Assembly (NCBI GenBank): GCA_003557565.1
Contig: PWOG01000258.1
Location: 1-17,970 of the forward strand
Direction of reading: 5' to 3'
DNA from: Desulfobulbaceae bacterium
GTDB lineage: Bacteria; Desulfobacterota; Desulfobulbia; Desulfobulbales; Desulfurivibrionaceae
DNA length: 17,970 nucleotides
The notes beneath the pieces are model-generated. The model saw nothing but the letters and a program-made list of their open reading frames with translations. It did no database searches and was not told the origin of the DNA. Position 1 is the first letter of the stretch. Every line of letters starts with the position of its first letter. The position numbers and the translations under genes are program-made. Positions 6,817 through 13,283 of the stretch are shown one piece after another.

Positions 6817-6933
6817 TCCAAAACCGACCCCAATCGCCGCCGCCTGTCCGCGGTTCCCCGAGTACCGGTAATCAGGTGGCTGGTCCCCTGGCGCCGCGTC
6901 CTTAAGAAATTGTATCCAAACAAGGAGCTTGTT

Positions 6934-9924
6934 TTGGCTGCCAACAGCAACACTCCCCGGCCGGTACTGCTTGCCGAGTACCGGCCGCCGTTTTATCTGG
7001 TTGACGGGGTTGAACTGCAGGTCGATCTTTATGATGACCATGCCCTGGTCAGATCCCGGCTGCAGTTGCGCCGCAACCCGGCGGCGCAATCCGCCGCAGC
7101 CGGCGCTGATGTGCTGGCGCTGGACGGCGAAGAGCTTGAGCTGCTGGAGTTGCGCCTGGACGGGGTTGAACTGCCGCCGGAGCGCTACCTGGTCCGGGGA
7201 GACAGCAACACCCCGGCGGTGAAGGGGGACAATCGGGCCGCCGCCGCCCCCCGCGATGACGGCCGGGGACAACTGCTGATCCATGACCCGCCGGCGCAGG
7301 GGGAATTGGAAACGGTGAGCCGGATCTATCCCGCCGCCAACACCGCCCTCGAGGGTCTGTACCGTTCCGGGCCGATGTTTTGCACCCAGTGCGAGCCCGA
7401 AGGCTTTCGCCGGATCACCTGGTACCCTGACCGGCCCGATGTGCTGGCCCCCTTCACCGTGACCATCAGCGCCGACCGGCAAAAATGCCCGGTGCTGCTG
7501 GCCGGAGGCAACCCCGAAGGGCGGGGTGATTTGCCCGATGGCCGCCACTGGGCGACCTTCAAAGACCCATTCCCCAAGCCATCTTATCTCTTTGCCCTGG
7601 TAGCCGGAGACCTGGTGGGGATCCACGATCGGTTTACCACCGCTTTGGGCCGGGACGTCGCCCTGGCCATCTACGTGGAGGCTCATAACCAGGATAAGTG
7701 CGATCATGCCATGGCGGCCCTGAAAAAGGCCATGCGCTGGGACGAGGAAACCTTCGGCCTGGAATATGACCTGAGCCACTACCTGATCGTGGCGGTGGAT
7801 GACTTCACCATGGGGGCCATGGAGAACAAGGGGCTCAACATCTTCAACGCCCGCTATGTCCTGGCCCGGCCCGAAAGCGCCACCGACGACGACTTTGAAA
7901 ACATCGAGGCGGTGATCGCCCACGAATATTTCCACAACTGGACCGGCAACCGGGTAACCTGCCGGGACTGGTTCCAGTTGAGCCTCAAGGAAGGCCTCAC
8001 CGTCTTCCGGGATCAGCTCTTCAGTCAGGCCCTTCATTCCCCGGGGGTCAAGAGGATCAACGATGTACGCCTGCTGCGGGAGCACCAGTTCGCCGAGGAT
8101 GCCGGCCCCCTGGCCCATCCGGTCCGCCCGGAATCATACCTTGAAATCAATAATTTCTACACCCTGACCGTTTACGAAAAGGGCGCCGAGCTGTTGCGGA
8201 TGCTCCACACCCTGCTGGGGGCGGAAAAGTTCCGTGCCGGTCTGCGCCTTTACCTGTCGCGCCATGACGGCGGGGCGGCCACCATCGAGGATTTCCTGGC
8301 GGCCATGGCCGAAGCCGGCGGCCGGGATCTGGGCCCCTTCGCCCGCTGGTATGAGCAGGCCGGAACCCCGCTGGTCCGGGTAAGCGATGATTATGACCCC
8401 GCCACCGGCCGTTACCGGTTACAGGCGCAACAGTACTGCCCGGCGGCCGGCCGGTCGGGTAGTAACGGGTCACAAGGGCATGATGCCGACCGGCGGGCGG
8501 CCAAGCAGCCGCTGCCGATCCCCCTGGCCGTGGGGCTGCTGTCTGCCGACGGCCGGGAAGTCGCCGCCGCCCTGCTGGAGTTGAACCAGGAAAAACAGGA
8601 GTTTGTCTTTGAGGCGGTGGATTCCCGTCCGGTTCCCTCCCTGTTGCGGGGTTTTTCCGCGCCGGTGCGGTTGGAGTATGACTACAGCGACGAACAGTTG
8701 CGCCTGCTGCTGGCCCACGATACCGACCCCTTCAGCCGCTGGGAGGCCGGCCAGCGTTTAAGCGGCGGCCTGATCCTCAAGCTGGCCACTGACTGGCGGG
8801 CAGGCCGGCCCCTGGCACTGCCTTTCGAGTTTATCGCCACTTATCGCCAACTGCTGGAGCAGCTTCCGGAGCTGGCGGATAAATCCCTTGCCGCCCAGTT
8901 GCCGGCTCTGCCCGCCGAGGATTACCTGGCGGAACAGATGGAGGAGATCGATGTGGAGGCGGTCCATGCCGCCCGGGAGTTTGTTCGCCGGGAGCTGGCC
9001 GTCGCTCTGCGCCGGCAATGGCTCGATATTTATCACCAAAATCTTTTTACCGAGGCGGAGGAAGAAAATTATGCCGGCGATCCGGACCGCACGACGTCTT
9101 CGGCGGCGCCCTGTGATCACACCCAACTTAGTGATCACGGGGGCAAAATGGTAAGCGGTCACAGGGTGCCGCAGGTTGTGGTGAGCTCAGGCGGCAAGCG
9201 TACATCAGTACGTGAGCCGGCCCGATCGCCGCAAGATGCGGTGCCCTGTGACCGCTTACAAATTTATGACCCCTGCCGGGCCGGCACCCGGCGCCTGCGG
9301 AACCAGGCCCTTTATTTTCTGATGGCCCCGGCCGATGACGAGATCCTGGCCCTGGCCCGGCGGCAGTTTGACCGGGCCGACAACATGACCGACACCCTGG
9401 CCGCCATGCGCGGCCTGGCCCATGCCGCCGGGGCCTCCGCCGCTGCGGCCCGGGAGGCGGAGGAGGTGCTGGCGCAATTTGCCGCCCGCTGGGCCGACGA
9501 CCCCCTGGTCATGGACAAATGGCTCAGCGTCCAGGCCACCGTACCGGCTCCCGAGACCTTGGCCAGAGTGCGGGAACTGATGAGCCACCCCGCCTTTCGC
9601 CTGGCCAACCCCAACCGGGTCCGGGCCCTGATCGGCGCCTTCGCCGGGGCCAATCCCGTGGCCTTTCATCAGGTGGGCGGGCAGGATCTGGGGGCCGGTT
9701 ACCACTTTCTGGCCGAGCAGGTTCTGGCCCTTGATCCCATCAACCCTCAGGTCGCCGCCCGCCTGGCCGCCCGTCTCAGCCGCTGGCGGCGTTTTGGCCG
9801 GCAGCGGCGGCAGCTGATGCGCGGGGAGCTGGAAAAAATCGTCGCCAGCCCGGGGCTCTCCCGCGATGTTTATGAGATGGTGAGCAAAAGCTTGGGCGAG
9901 AAGCGGGCGGAGGAAAATGATTAA
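6934..9924 (+). CDS. pepN: Aminopeptidase N (M1 family) with in-frame repeat insertion
   Basis: This is a cytoplasmic zinc metallo-exopeptidase that removes N-terminal residues from peptides. The start TTG at 6934 is chosen because AAGGAG (6922-6927) lies six bases before it; a TTG at 6910 has no ribosome site. The resulting protein is 996 aa against about 870 in E. coli. Signature motifs are intact: GAMENKGLNIFN (from 294) and HEYFHNW with H330, E331, H334 and the third zinc ligand E353 (LKEGLTVF). The C-terminal helical domain includes NNMTD-like DNMTDTLAAM, VMDKWLSVQAT and NPNRVRALIGAFAGANP. Extra length comes from an Ala-rich insert before DDGRGQLLIHD, a Gly/Ser/Asp-rich insert near 8440-8500, and a roughly 60-residue insert between IYHQN and RRLRNQALYFL. 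Residues 733-775 of that last insert are the palindromic-repeat cassette. It falls between two helices, so activity is probably kept. Confidence 0.95.
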   Translation: MAANSNTPRPVLLAEYRPPFYLVDGVELQVDLYDDHALVRSRLQLRRNPAAQSAAAGADVLALDGEELELLELRLDGVELPPERYLVRGDSNTPAVKGDNRAAAAPRDDGRGQLLIHDPPAQGELETVSRIYPAANTALEGLYRSGPMFCTQCEPEGFRRITWYPDRPDVLAPFTVTISADRQKCPVLLAGGNPEGRGDLPDGRHWATFKDPFPKPSYLFALVAGDLVGIHDRFTTALGRDVALAIYVEAHNQDKCDHAMAALKKAMRWDEETFGLEYDLSHYLIVAVDDFTMGAMENKGLNIFNARYVLARPESATDDDFENIEAVIAHEYFHNWTGNRVTCRDWFQLSLKEGLTVFRDQLFSQALHSPGVKRINDVRLLREHQFAEDAGPLAHPVRPESYLEINNFYTLTVYEKGAELLRMLHTLLGAEKFRAGLRLYLSRHDGGAATIEDFLAAMAEAGGRDLGPFARWYEQAGTPLVRVSDDYDPATGRYRLQAQQYCPAAGRSGSNGSQGHDADRRAAKQPLPIPLAVGLLSADGREVAAALLELNQEKQEFVFEAVDSRPVPSLLRGFSAPVRLEYDYSDEQLRLLLAHDTDPFSRWEAGQRLSGGLILKLATDWRAGRPLALPFEFIATYRQLLEQLPELADKSLAAQLPALPAEDYLAEQMEEIDVEAVHAAREFVRRELAVALRRQWLDIYHQNLFTEAEEENYAGDPDRTTSSAAPCDHTQLSDHGGKMVSGHRVPQVVVSSGGKRTSVREPARSPQDAVPCDRLQIYDPCRAGTRRLRNQALYFLMAPADDEILALARRQFDRADNMTDTLAAMRGLAHAAGASAAAAREAEEVLAQFAARWADDPLVMDKWLSVQATVPAPETLARVRELMSHPAFRLANPNRVRALIGAFAGANPVAFHQVGGQDLGAGYHFLAEQVLALDPINPQVAARLAARLSRWRRFGRQRRQLMRGELEKIVASPGLSRDVYEMVSKSLGEKRAEEND
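8440..8505 (+). repeat. Possible repeat remnant inside pepN
   Basis: GTAACGGGTCACAAGGG (8462-8478) resembles the left repeat arm GTAAGCGGTCACAGGG, with one extra base and a GC/CG swap. It sits in the loop of a GC-rich inverted repeat, CCGGTCGG (8450-8457) with CCGACCGG (8485-8492). It encodes a Gly/Ser-rich linker absent from ordinary PepN. No right arm or AAGATGCGGTG block is seen and the frame differs from the other copies, so kinship is only suggested. Confidence 0.25.
9108..9259 (+). repeat. Palindromic repeat, copy E, inserted in frame in pepN
   Basis: The core at 9151-9259 is 109 nt. Left arm GTAAGCGGTCACAGGGTGCC (9151-9170) and right arm GGTGCCCTGTGACCGCTTAC (9240-9259) pair at 18 of 20 positions, the outer 16 perfectly. 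An apical CGTAC-ATCA-GTACG hairpin lies at 9199-9212. Upstream, GCCCTGTGATCAC (9108-9120) and GTGATCACGGGGGC (9131-9144) form another inverted pair and repeat part of the arm. In the pepN frame it encodes SDHGGKMVSGHRVPQV (733-748), a variable stretch and EPARSPQDAVPCDRL (761-775): the same frame, length (43 residues) and peptide type as the queA copy, with 29 of 43 residues identical. Confidence 0.93.
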
Positions 9925-9977
9925 GTCCCCGGGGTTCTCCGGTGAGCATAACAACTGCAGCCGTGCTTGGTGTGGTG

Positions 9978-10589
9978 ATGCCAAAGGCCAGTAAAAACTC
10001 CGTCTTTGCACAAACCATAACCGCTTACCTGGCGGCCATCAATGCCCTGGATCGTGATGTTCTGGGCCGTCGTCCCGGTCTCAGCTGCGACGGCGAGGCG
10101 GTAACGGTGCCCTTGTTGGGGGATCTCCACCGGGTCACCGCGAACGCCATCACTGACCGCCGGGGGCGGCAGCCGTCCCATGCCGTCAGCGTGGTGATCT
10201 GCCGCTATCTCCTGCATCGGTCTGGGCCGGTGGTCGAGGGCGGGGAACTCTTGTCATACAAGGATTTTCAGGGCTCCGCTCCTTACGCCTCCGCCTTCAC
10301 CGCCACCGTGGAGGAACCGCTGGCCGCGGCTTTTGCCGGCCGGCTGCCCCGGTTGCGCCGGGCCGCCGGCGATATGGGCGGGTGTGAGGTAACCGTGGAT
10401 TTCGGGTGCGATTATGCCGGGTGGTTCCAGGCCCTGCCGGAGCTTTTTCTCACCCTGCTGTTTTACGATCAGGACGAGGAGTTCCCCGCCCGCTGTACCC
10501 TGCTTTTCCAGCGCCGGGCCGTCGCCTTGCTGGATATGGAGTCCCTGGCCCTGGTCGGCGATCAGTTGCGGCGACGGTTGCTGGATTAG
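9978..10589 (+). CDS. DUF3786 family protein
   Basis: This is a soluble protein of 203 aa from the ATG at 9978; a GTG at 9942 in the same frame would add 12 residues, and neither has a strong ribosome site. Recognisable DUF3786 features are the central 'VVICRYLLHRSGP ... GGELLSYKDFQGSAPYASAF' region, which in this family precedes a C-terminal part with LTLLFYDQDEEFPARCTLLF and a final 'LDMESLALVGDQL' helix. It has no membrane segment or signal peptide. DUF3786 is found mainly in anaerobes, often near corrinoid or iron-sulfur enzymes, and its function is unknown. It lies 53 nt after pepN and may be transcribed with it; the hairpin at 10700-10724 would end that unit. Confidence 0.8.
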   Translation: MPKASKNSVFAQTITAYLAAINALDRDVLGRRPGLSCDGEAVTVPLLGDLHRVTANAITDRRGRQPSHAVSVVICRYLLHRSGPVVEGGELLSYKDFQGSAPYASAFTATVEEPLAAAFAGRLPRLRRAAGDMGGCEVTVDFGCDYAGWFQALPELFLTLLFYDQDEEFPARCTLLFQRRAVALLDMESLALVGDQLRRRLLD

Positions 10590-10699
10590 ACTGGAGTAGC
10601 CGCTGTTGGTTGTGGTTTTTGCTTGCAGAAAAGCGGAGTTCCGTTTAATCAGAGGAGTTTGCCGGGAAATCAAGGCCTAAGGCTTGGACCGTGCCCGCC

Positions 10700-10724
10700 G
10701 CCGGGCTGGGAACCCCGGCTTTTT
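10700..10724 (+). terminator. Terminator-like hairpin upstream of efp
   Basis: GCCGGG (10700-10705), loop CTGGGAAC, CCCGGC (10714-10719), then TTTTT form a compact intrinsic terminator. It lies 111 nt after the DUF3786 gene and 34 nt before the efp ATG. Most simply it ends the pepN-DUF3786 transcript, but little room remains downstream for an efp promoter. A possible start is the weak CTTGCA/TTTAAT pair (10622-10649) upstream of the hairpin, in which case it would be part of the efp leader. Confidence 0.55.
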
Positions 10725-10757
10725 GCTAATCAGTCAAGTAAATGGAGAAGATCGCCC

Positions 10758-11321
10758 ATGTACACTACTTCCGATCTGCGCAAAGGGCTTAAGATCAAGA
10801 TTGACGGTGAGCCCTATATCATCACCGATTTCGAGTTTTCCAAGCCCGGCAAGGGCCAGGCCCTCTACCGCTGCCGGCTGCGCAACATGATCACCGGCAA
10901 CGCCTTCGACCGGACTTTTCGCTCCAACGACAAGTTCGAGCCGGCCCCCCTGGAGGAGCGCACCATGCAGTTTCTCTACGCCCAGGGTGACGAATACAAC
11001 TTCATGGACACCAAGACCTTCGAGCAGATCACCATTTCCAAAGATCTGCTGGGAGATGACGCCAATTTCCTCATCGACAACATGGAAGTGGAGGTTCTGC
11101 TCTTCAATGAACGGGCCATCGGCGTGACCCTGCCCAACTTTGTCAATCTGACGGTGACCAGGGCCGACCCATGGGTCAAGGGGGATACCAGCGGCAGCGA
11201 TTCCAAGCCGGTGACCGTGGAAACCGGTTACGTGTTGCAGGTGCCGCCGTTTATCAACGAGGGCGAGAAGATTCAGATCGACACCCGTACCGGCCAGTAC
11301 GTCACCCGGGTCAAGGAATAG
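10758..11321 (+). CDS. efp: Translation elongation factor P
   Basis: EF-P binds ribosomes stalled at proline-rich stretches and stimulates peptide-bond formation. The 187-aa product from the ATG at 10758 (MYTTSDLRKGLKIKIDGEPY) is the usual length and matches the family start; GGAGAAG lies upstream. All three beta-barrel domains are present. The tip loop SKPGKGQA carries K32, the lysine equivalent to E. coli K34 that EpmA modifies with beta-lysine, so a lysylated EF-P is expected rather than a rhamnosylated (Arg) form. The signature TGYVLQVPPFINEGEKIQID lies near the C-terminus. It is followed after 15 nt by epmA, the gene for the enzyme that modifies it, an operon that matches function directly. 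Confidence 0.97.
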   Translation: MYTTSDLRKGLKIKIDGEPYIITDFEFSKPGKGQALYRCRLRNMITGNAFDRTFRSNDKFEPAPLEERTMQFLYAQGDEYNFMDTKTFEQITISKDLLGDDANFLIDNMEVEVLLFNERAIGVTLPNFVNLTVTRADPWVKGDTSGSDSKPVTVETGYVLQVPPFINEGEKIQIDTRTGQYVTRVKE

Positions 11322-11336
11322 GGGGCAAGCCCAAAG

Positions 11337-12272
11337 ATGCCCGATCTATGGGGCCGGGCCCGGGTTATCCAGTCGGTGCGCCGGTTTTTTGACGACGGGG
11401 GCTTTCTGGAAGTGGAAACCCCCCTGCTGATCCCGGCCCCGGCTCCGGAGCCCCACCTGCTGCCCCAGCCCGCCGGCCGCGGGTTTCTCCAGACCTCGCC
11501 GGAGCTTTGCATGAAGCGTCTGCTGGCCCGGGGGTATTCAAGGATTTACCAGACCTGCAAATGCTTTCGCCGCCATGAACGGGGCAGCCGCCACGTACCC
11601 GAGTTCACCATGCTGGAGTGGTACCGGGCCGGGGCCGATTATGGCGAGCTGATGAAAGATTGTGAAAACCTGCTGACCGCCGTGGCCGCCGAGCTGCTGG
11701 CCTCGGATGTCTCTTCCGCCGTCTCCGGCGGCGCCGGGCCGCCGGTTCTGTCCGTCGCCGGCCGCGACCAACCCGTTGATCTGCGCCCGCCCTGGCAGCG
11801 GCTCACCGTGGCCGAGGCCTTCCGCCGGTATGCCGGTTGTGAGGCCGAAGAGGCCCTGCGGCGGGAGATGTTCGACCAGCTCTTGGTGGAAAGGATCGAA
11901 CCGGAGTTGGGCTTTGGCCAGCCCGTTTTTCTTTATGACTATCCGGCCCAGCTGGCCGCTCTGGCTCGGCGCAAGCAAGATCAGCCGCAGGTAGCCGAGC
12001 GCTTTGAACTTTATATCGCCGGAATCGAGCTGGCCAACGGTTTTTCCGAACTCATCGATGCCGATGAACAGCGCCGCCGTTTTCAGCAAGACCGGCGCCT
12101 GATCCGGGCCGCCGGCCGCCGGCCGCCGCCCATGCCCGAACCCTTTCTCGGCGAACTGGGGGCGATGCCGGAGGCCGCCGGTATTGCCCTGGGCCTGGAC
12201 CGCCTGGTCATGGTCATGCTGGGCCGGGAGAGCATCGACGAGGTACTGGCTTTTACCCCGGAAAATCTTTGA
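11337..12272 (+). CDS. epmA: EF-P beta-lysylation protein EpmA (GenX/PoxA, LysRS paralogue)
   Basis: EpmA activates (R)-beta-lysine with ATP and ligates it to the tip lysine of EF-P. The 311-aa protein consists only of a class II lysyl-tRNA synthetase catalytic core; the N-terminal OB-fold tRNA anticodon domain is absent, as expected for EpmA. Motif 1 region FLEVETPLLIPAPAPEPHL lies at about 23-41. TSPELCMKRLLARG (53-66) follows, then motif 2, CKCFRRHERGSRHVPEFTML (74-93), with EWYRAGADY after it. Motif 3 is GIALGLDRLVMVMLG near the C-terminus. The ATG begins 15 nt after the efp stop codon. EpmB, the lysine 2,3-aminomutase that supplies beta-lysine, is not in this window. Confidence 0.93.
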   Translation: MPDLWGRARVIQSVRRFFDDGGFLEVETPLLIPAPAPEPHLLPQPAGRGFLQTSPELCMKRLLARGYSRIYQTCKCFRRHERGSRHVPEFTMLEWYRAGADYGELMKDCENLLTAVAAELLASDVSSAVSGGAGPPVLSVAGRDQPVDLRPPWQRLTVAEAFRRYAGCEAEEALRREMFDQLLVERIEPELGFGQPVFLYDYPAQLAALARRKQDQPQVAERFELYIAGIELANGFSELIDADEQRRRFQQDRRLIRAAGRRPPPMPEPFLGELGAMPEAAGIALGLDRLVMVMLGRESIDEVLAFTPENL

Positions 12273-12301
12273 TTGCCGCAAATTGCCGGTGGTCGTACAA
12301 T
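12273..12301 (+). promoter_or_regulatory. Candidate sigma-70 promoter for the 209-aa protein gene
   Basis: TTGCCG (12273-12278), a 17-nt spacer and TACAAT (12296-12301) begin immediately after the epmA stop codon. This would let the next gene be transcribed separately from efp-epmA, with a leader of about 45 nt. Confidence 0.4.
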
Positions 12302-12354
12302 ATTTTACCCGGCAGACCAGCTACACTGGCGCCATGAAAAAGGGGGAGCCCGGT

Positions 12355-12984
12355 ATGGAGCAAGAGCGAGTGCAGCGATGTCTGGCCCTGATAAAGGGGT
12401 ACGAGGAAGAGTTTGCCAACCATTTGGCCAGGCGGGTGATTTATAAACCAAAACTCAATATCTGGCTTTTTCTGGTTCCGTTTCTCTTTATTTATCATTT
12501 CAGTGAGCTGCGGCGTTACCGGGAAGGGCTGCCCGCCTTTGCCCGGGGATTTCTTCGTTCCAAGCTGCATGCTCTGGAAATGGCGGGTGAGGAGGTCCGC
12601 CTGGGGAGGCGTAAAACTGAAGCCGAGATGGTGCCTCCAGCGGATCCGGAGCTGGATAAACCGTCAATGGCCGAGGTCCGGCGGAAACAGGTGGAGGAGT
12701 CGCGCCTGTTGCTGGAGCACTACCGGCGCTTATTGGCCCGGCCGGCGCTGAATTATGTGGAGATGTTGCGGAAGGCCTATGGCGGTCGGCGGGAATTTCA
12801 GGACTTTGTTGAAGCCCTGCAACTGGCGGAGAGTGAATTGAACAAGGCCGTACTGGCCACCATGGCCGAATCCGAGGAAAAACAGGAGGCCCAAAAGGTG
12901 GTGGCCCGGATGGAGGAGGAAAGCCTGAAGCTGCGGGTTGCCGATCTCACGCATTTCTTCCCTTCCGATTCTCATGGCGTCTGA
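12355..12984 (+). CDS. Conserved hypothetical protein, one membrane segment plus long charged helices
   Basis: I do not recognise a named domain. The ATG at 12355 is preferred over one at 12334 because AGGGGGAG (12341-12348) lies six bases before it. The 209-aa product has an N-terminal amphipathic stretch, one hydrophobic segment at about 34-49 (LNIWLFLVPFLFIYHF) followed by basic residues (ELRRYREG), and then about 150 mostly helical, Glu/Arg-rich residues (RRKQVEESRLLLEHYRRLL and VVARMEEESLKLRVADL) likely to form a coiled coil in the cytoplasm. No catalytic motif is apparent. Its 3' end overlaps that of the small gene on the opposite strand by 13 nt. A scaffold or membrane-tether role is possible but is speculation. 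Confidence 0.75.
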   Translation: MEQERVQRCLALIKGYEEEFANHLARRVIYKPKLNIWLFLVPFLFIYHFSELRRYREGLPAFARGFLRSKLHALEMAGEEVRLGRRKTEAEMVPPADPELDKPSMAEVRRKQVEESRLLLEHYRRLLARPALNYVEMLRKAYGGRREFQDFVEALQLAESELNKAVLATMAESEEKQEAQKVVARMEEESLKLRVADLTHFFPSDSHGV

Positions 12985-13181
12985 GTCTTCTTGCCTCTGA
13001 TGTCCCGGTAGGCGTCGATGTCGGCATACCAGATGGCCGACACCTCGATTTCAGTGGTGGCAAAGGCCTCCCGGACGGTCTTGACCGTGGGCAGGCGGTA
13101 GAATTCGCTTAAACCCCAGCCCGCCAGCAGGGCAAGCAGCAGGATCGCCGGCAGTTTTTTTCTTTTTTTGTCCTGGTTCAT
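12972..13181 (-). CDS. Small one-TM protein downstream of the YeiH-like transporter
   Basis: The 69-aa product has a lysine-rich start (MNQDKKRKKL), one hydrophobic helix (PAILLLALLAGWGLSEFY, about 11-28) and a short polar tail with SAIWYADIDAYRDIRGKK. Charge distribution predicts the N-terminus in the cytoplasm and the tail outside, or a signal-anchor. The ATG at 13179-13181 has only a weak AGAGAAAGAG ribosome site; an earlier ATG at 13247 would run through the strong hairpin at 13227-13258 and is less likely. It is the last gene of the uspA-yeiH group and could be an accessory subunit of the transporter. I do not recognise the family. Confidence 0.55.
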   Translation of the reverse strand: MNQDKKRKKLPAILLLALLAGWGLSEFYRLPTVKTVREAFATTEIEVSAIWYADIDAYRDIRGKKTQTP

Positions 13182-13226
13182 TTTCTCTTTCTCTGGTTTG
13201 CGGTTGAGCCCTGACAGCCCGGAAGG

Positions 13227-13258
13227 GCCGGGGGCGGATCGGTTCATCCGCCCCCGGC
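13227..13258 (-). terminator. Strong 13-bp hairpin between the transporter gene and the small downstream gene
   Basis: GCCGGGGGCGGAT (13227-13239) and ATCCGCCCCCGGC (13246-13258) pair perfectly around a 6-nt loop, 25 nt after the transporter stop codon. There is no T-run on either strand, so it may be a 3'-end-stabilising or partial-termination hairpin lowering expression of the small gene, rather than a classic terminator. Confidence 0.5.
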
Positions 13259-13283
13259 GGGGTCAGTTAGCGGTTTTGGTTGC

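Noticed and set aside
6256..8118. 620-codon open frame on the minus strand across the transglycosylase and pepN genes
   Set aside because: It lies antisense to two clearly recognised enzymes, resembles no family, is rich in Gly/Pro/His/Gln as expected from the complement of high-GC codons, and has no ribosome site of note.
10018..10027. ACCGCTTAC match to the repeat right-arm end in the DUF3786 gene
   Set aside because: Only nine bases match, with no left arm and no AAGATGCGGTG block; likely chance.
10623..10757. Upstream extension of EF-P by 45 residues
   Set aside because: EF-P proteins begin at the ATG at 10758 with the KOW-like domain; the extension would translate the terminator-like hairpin and has no homology that I recognise.
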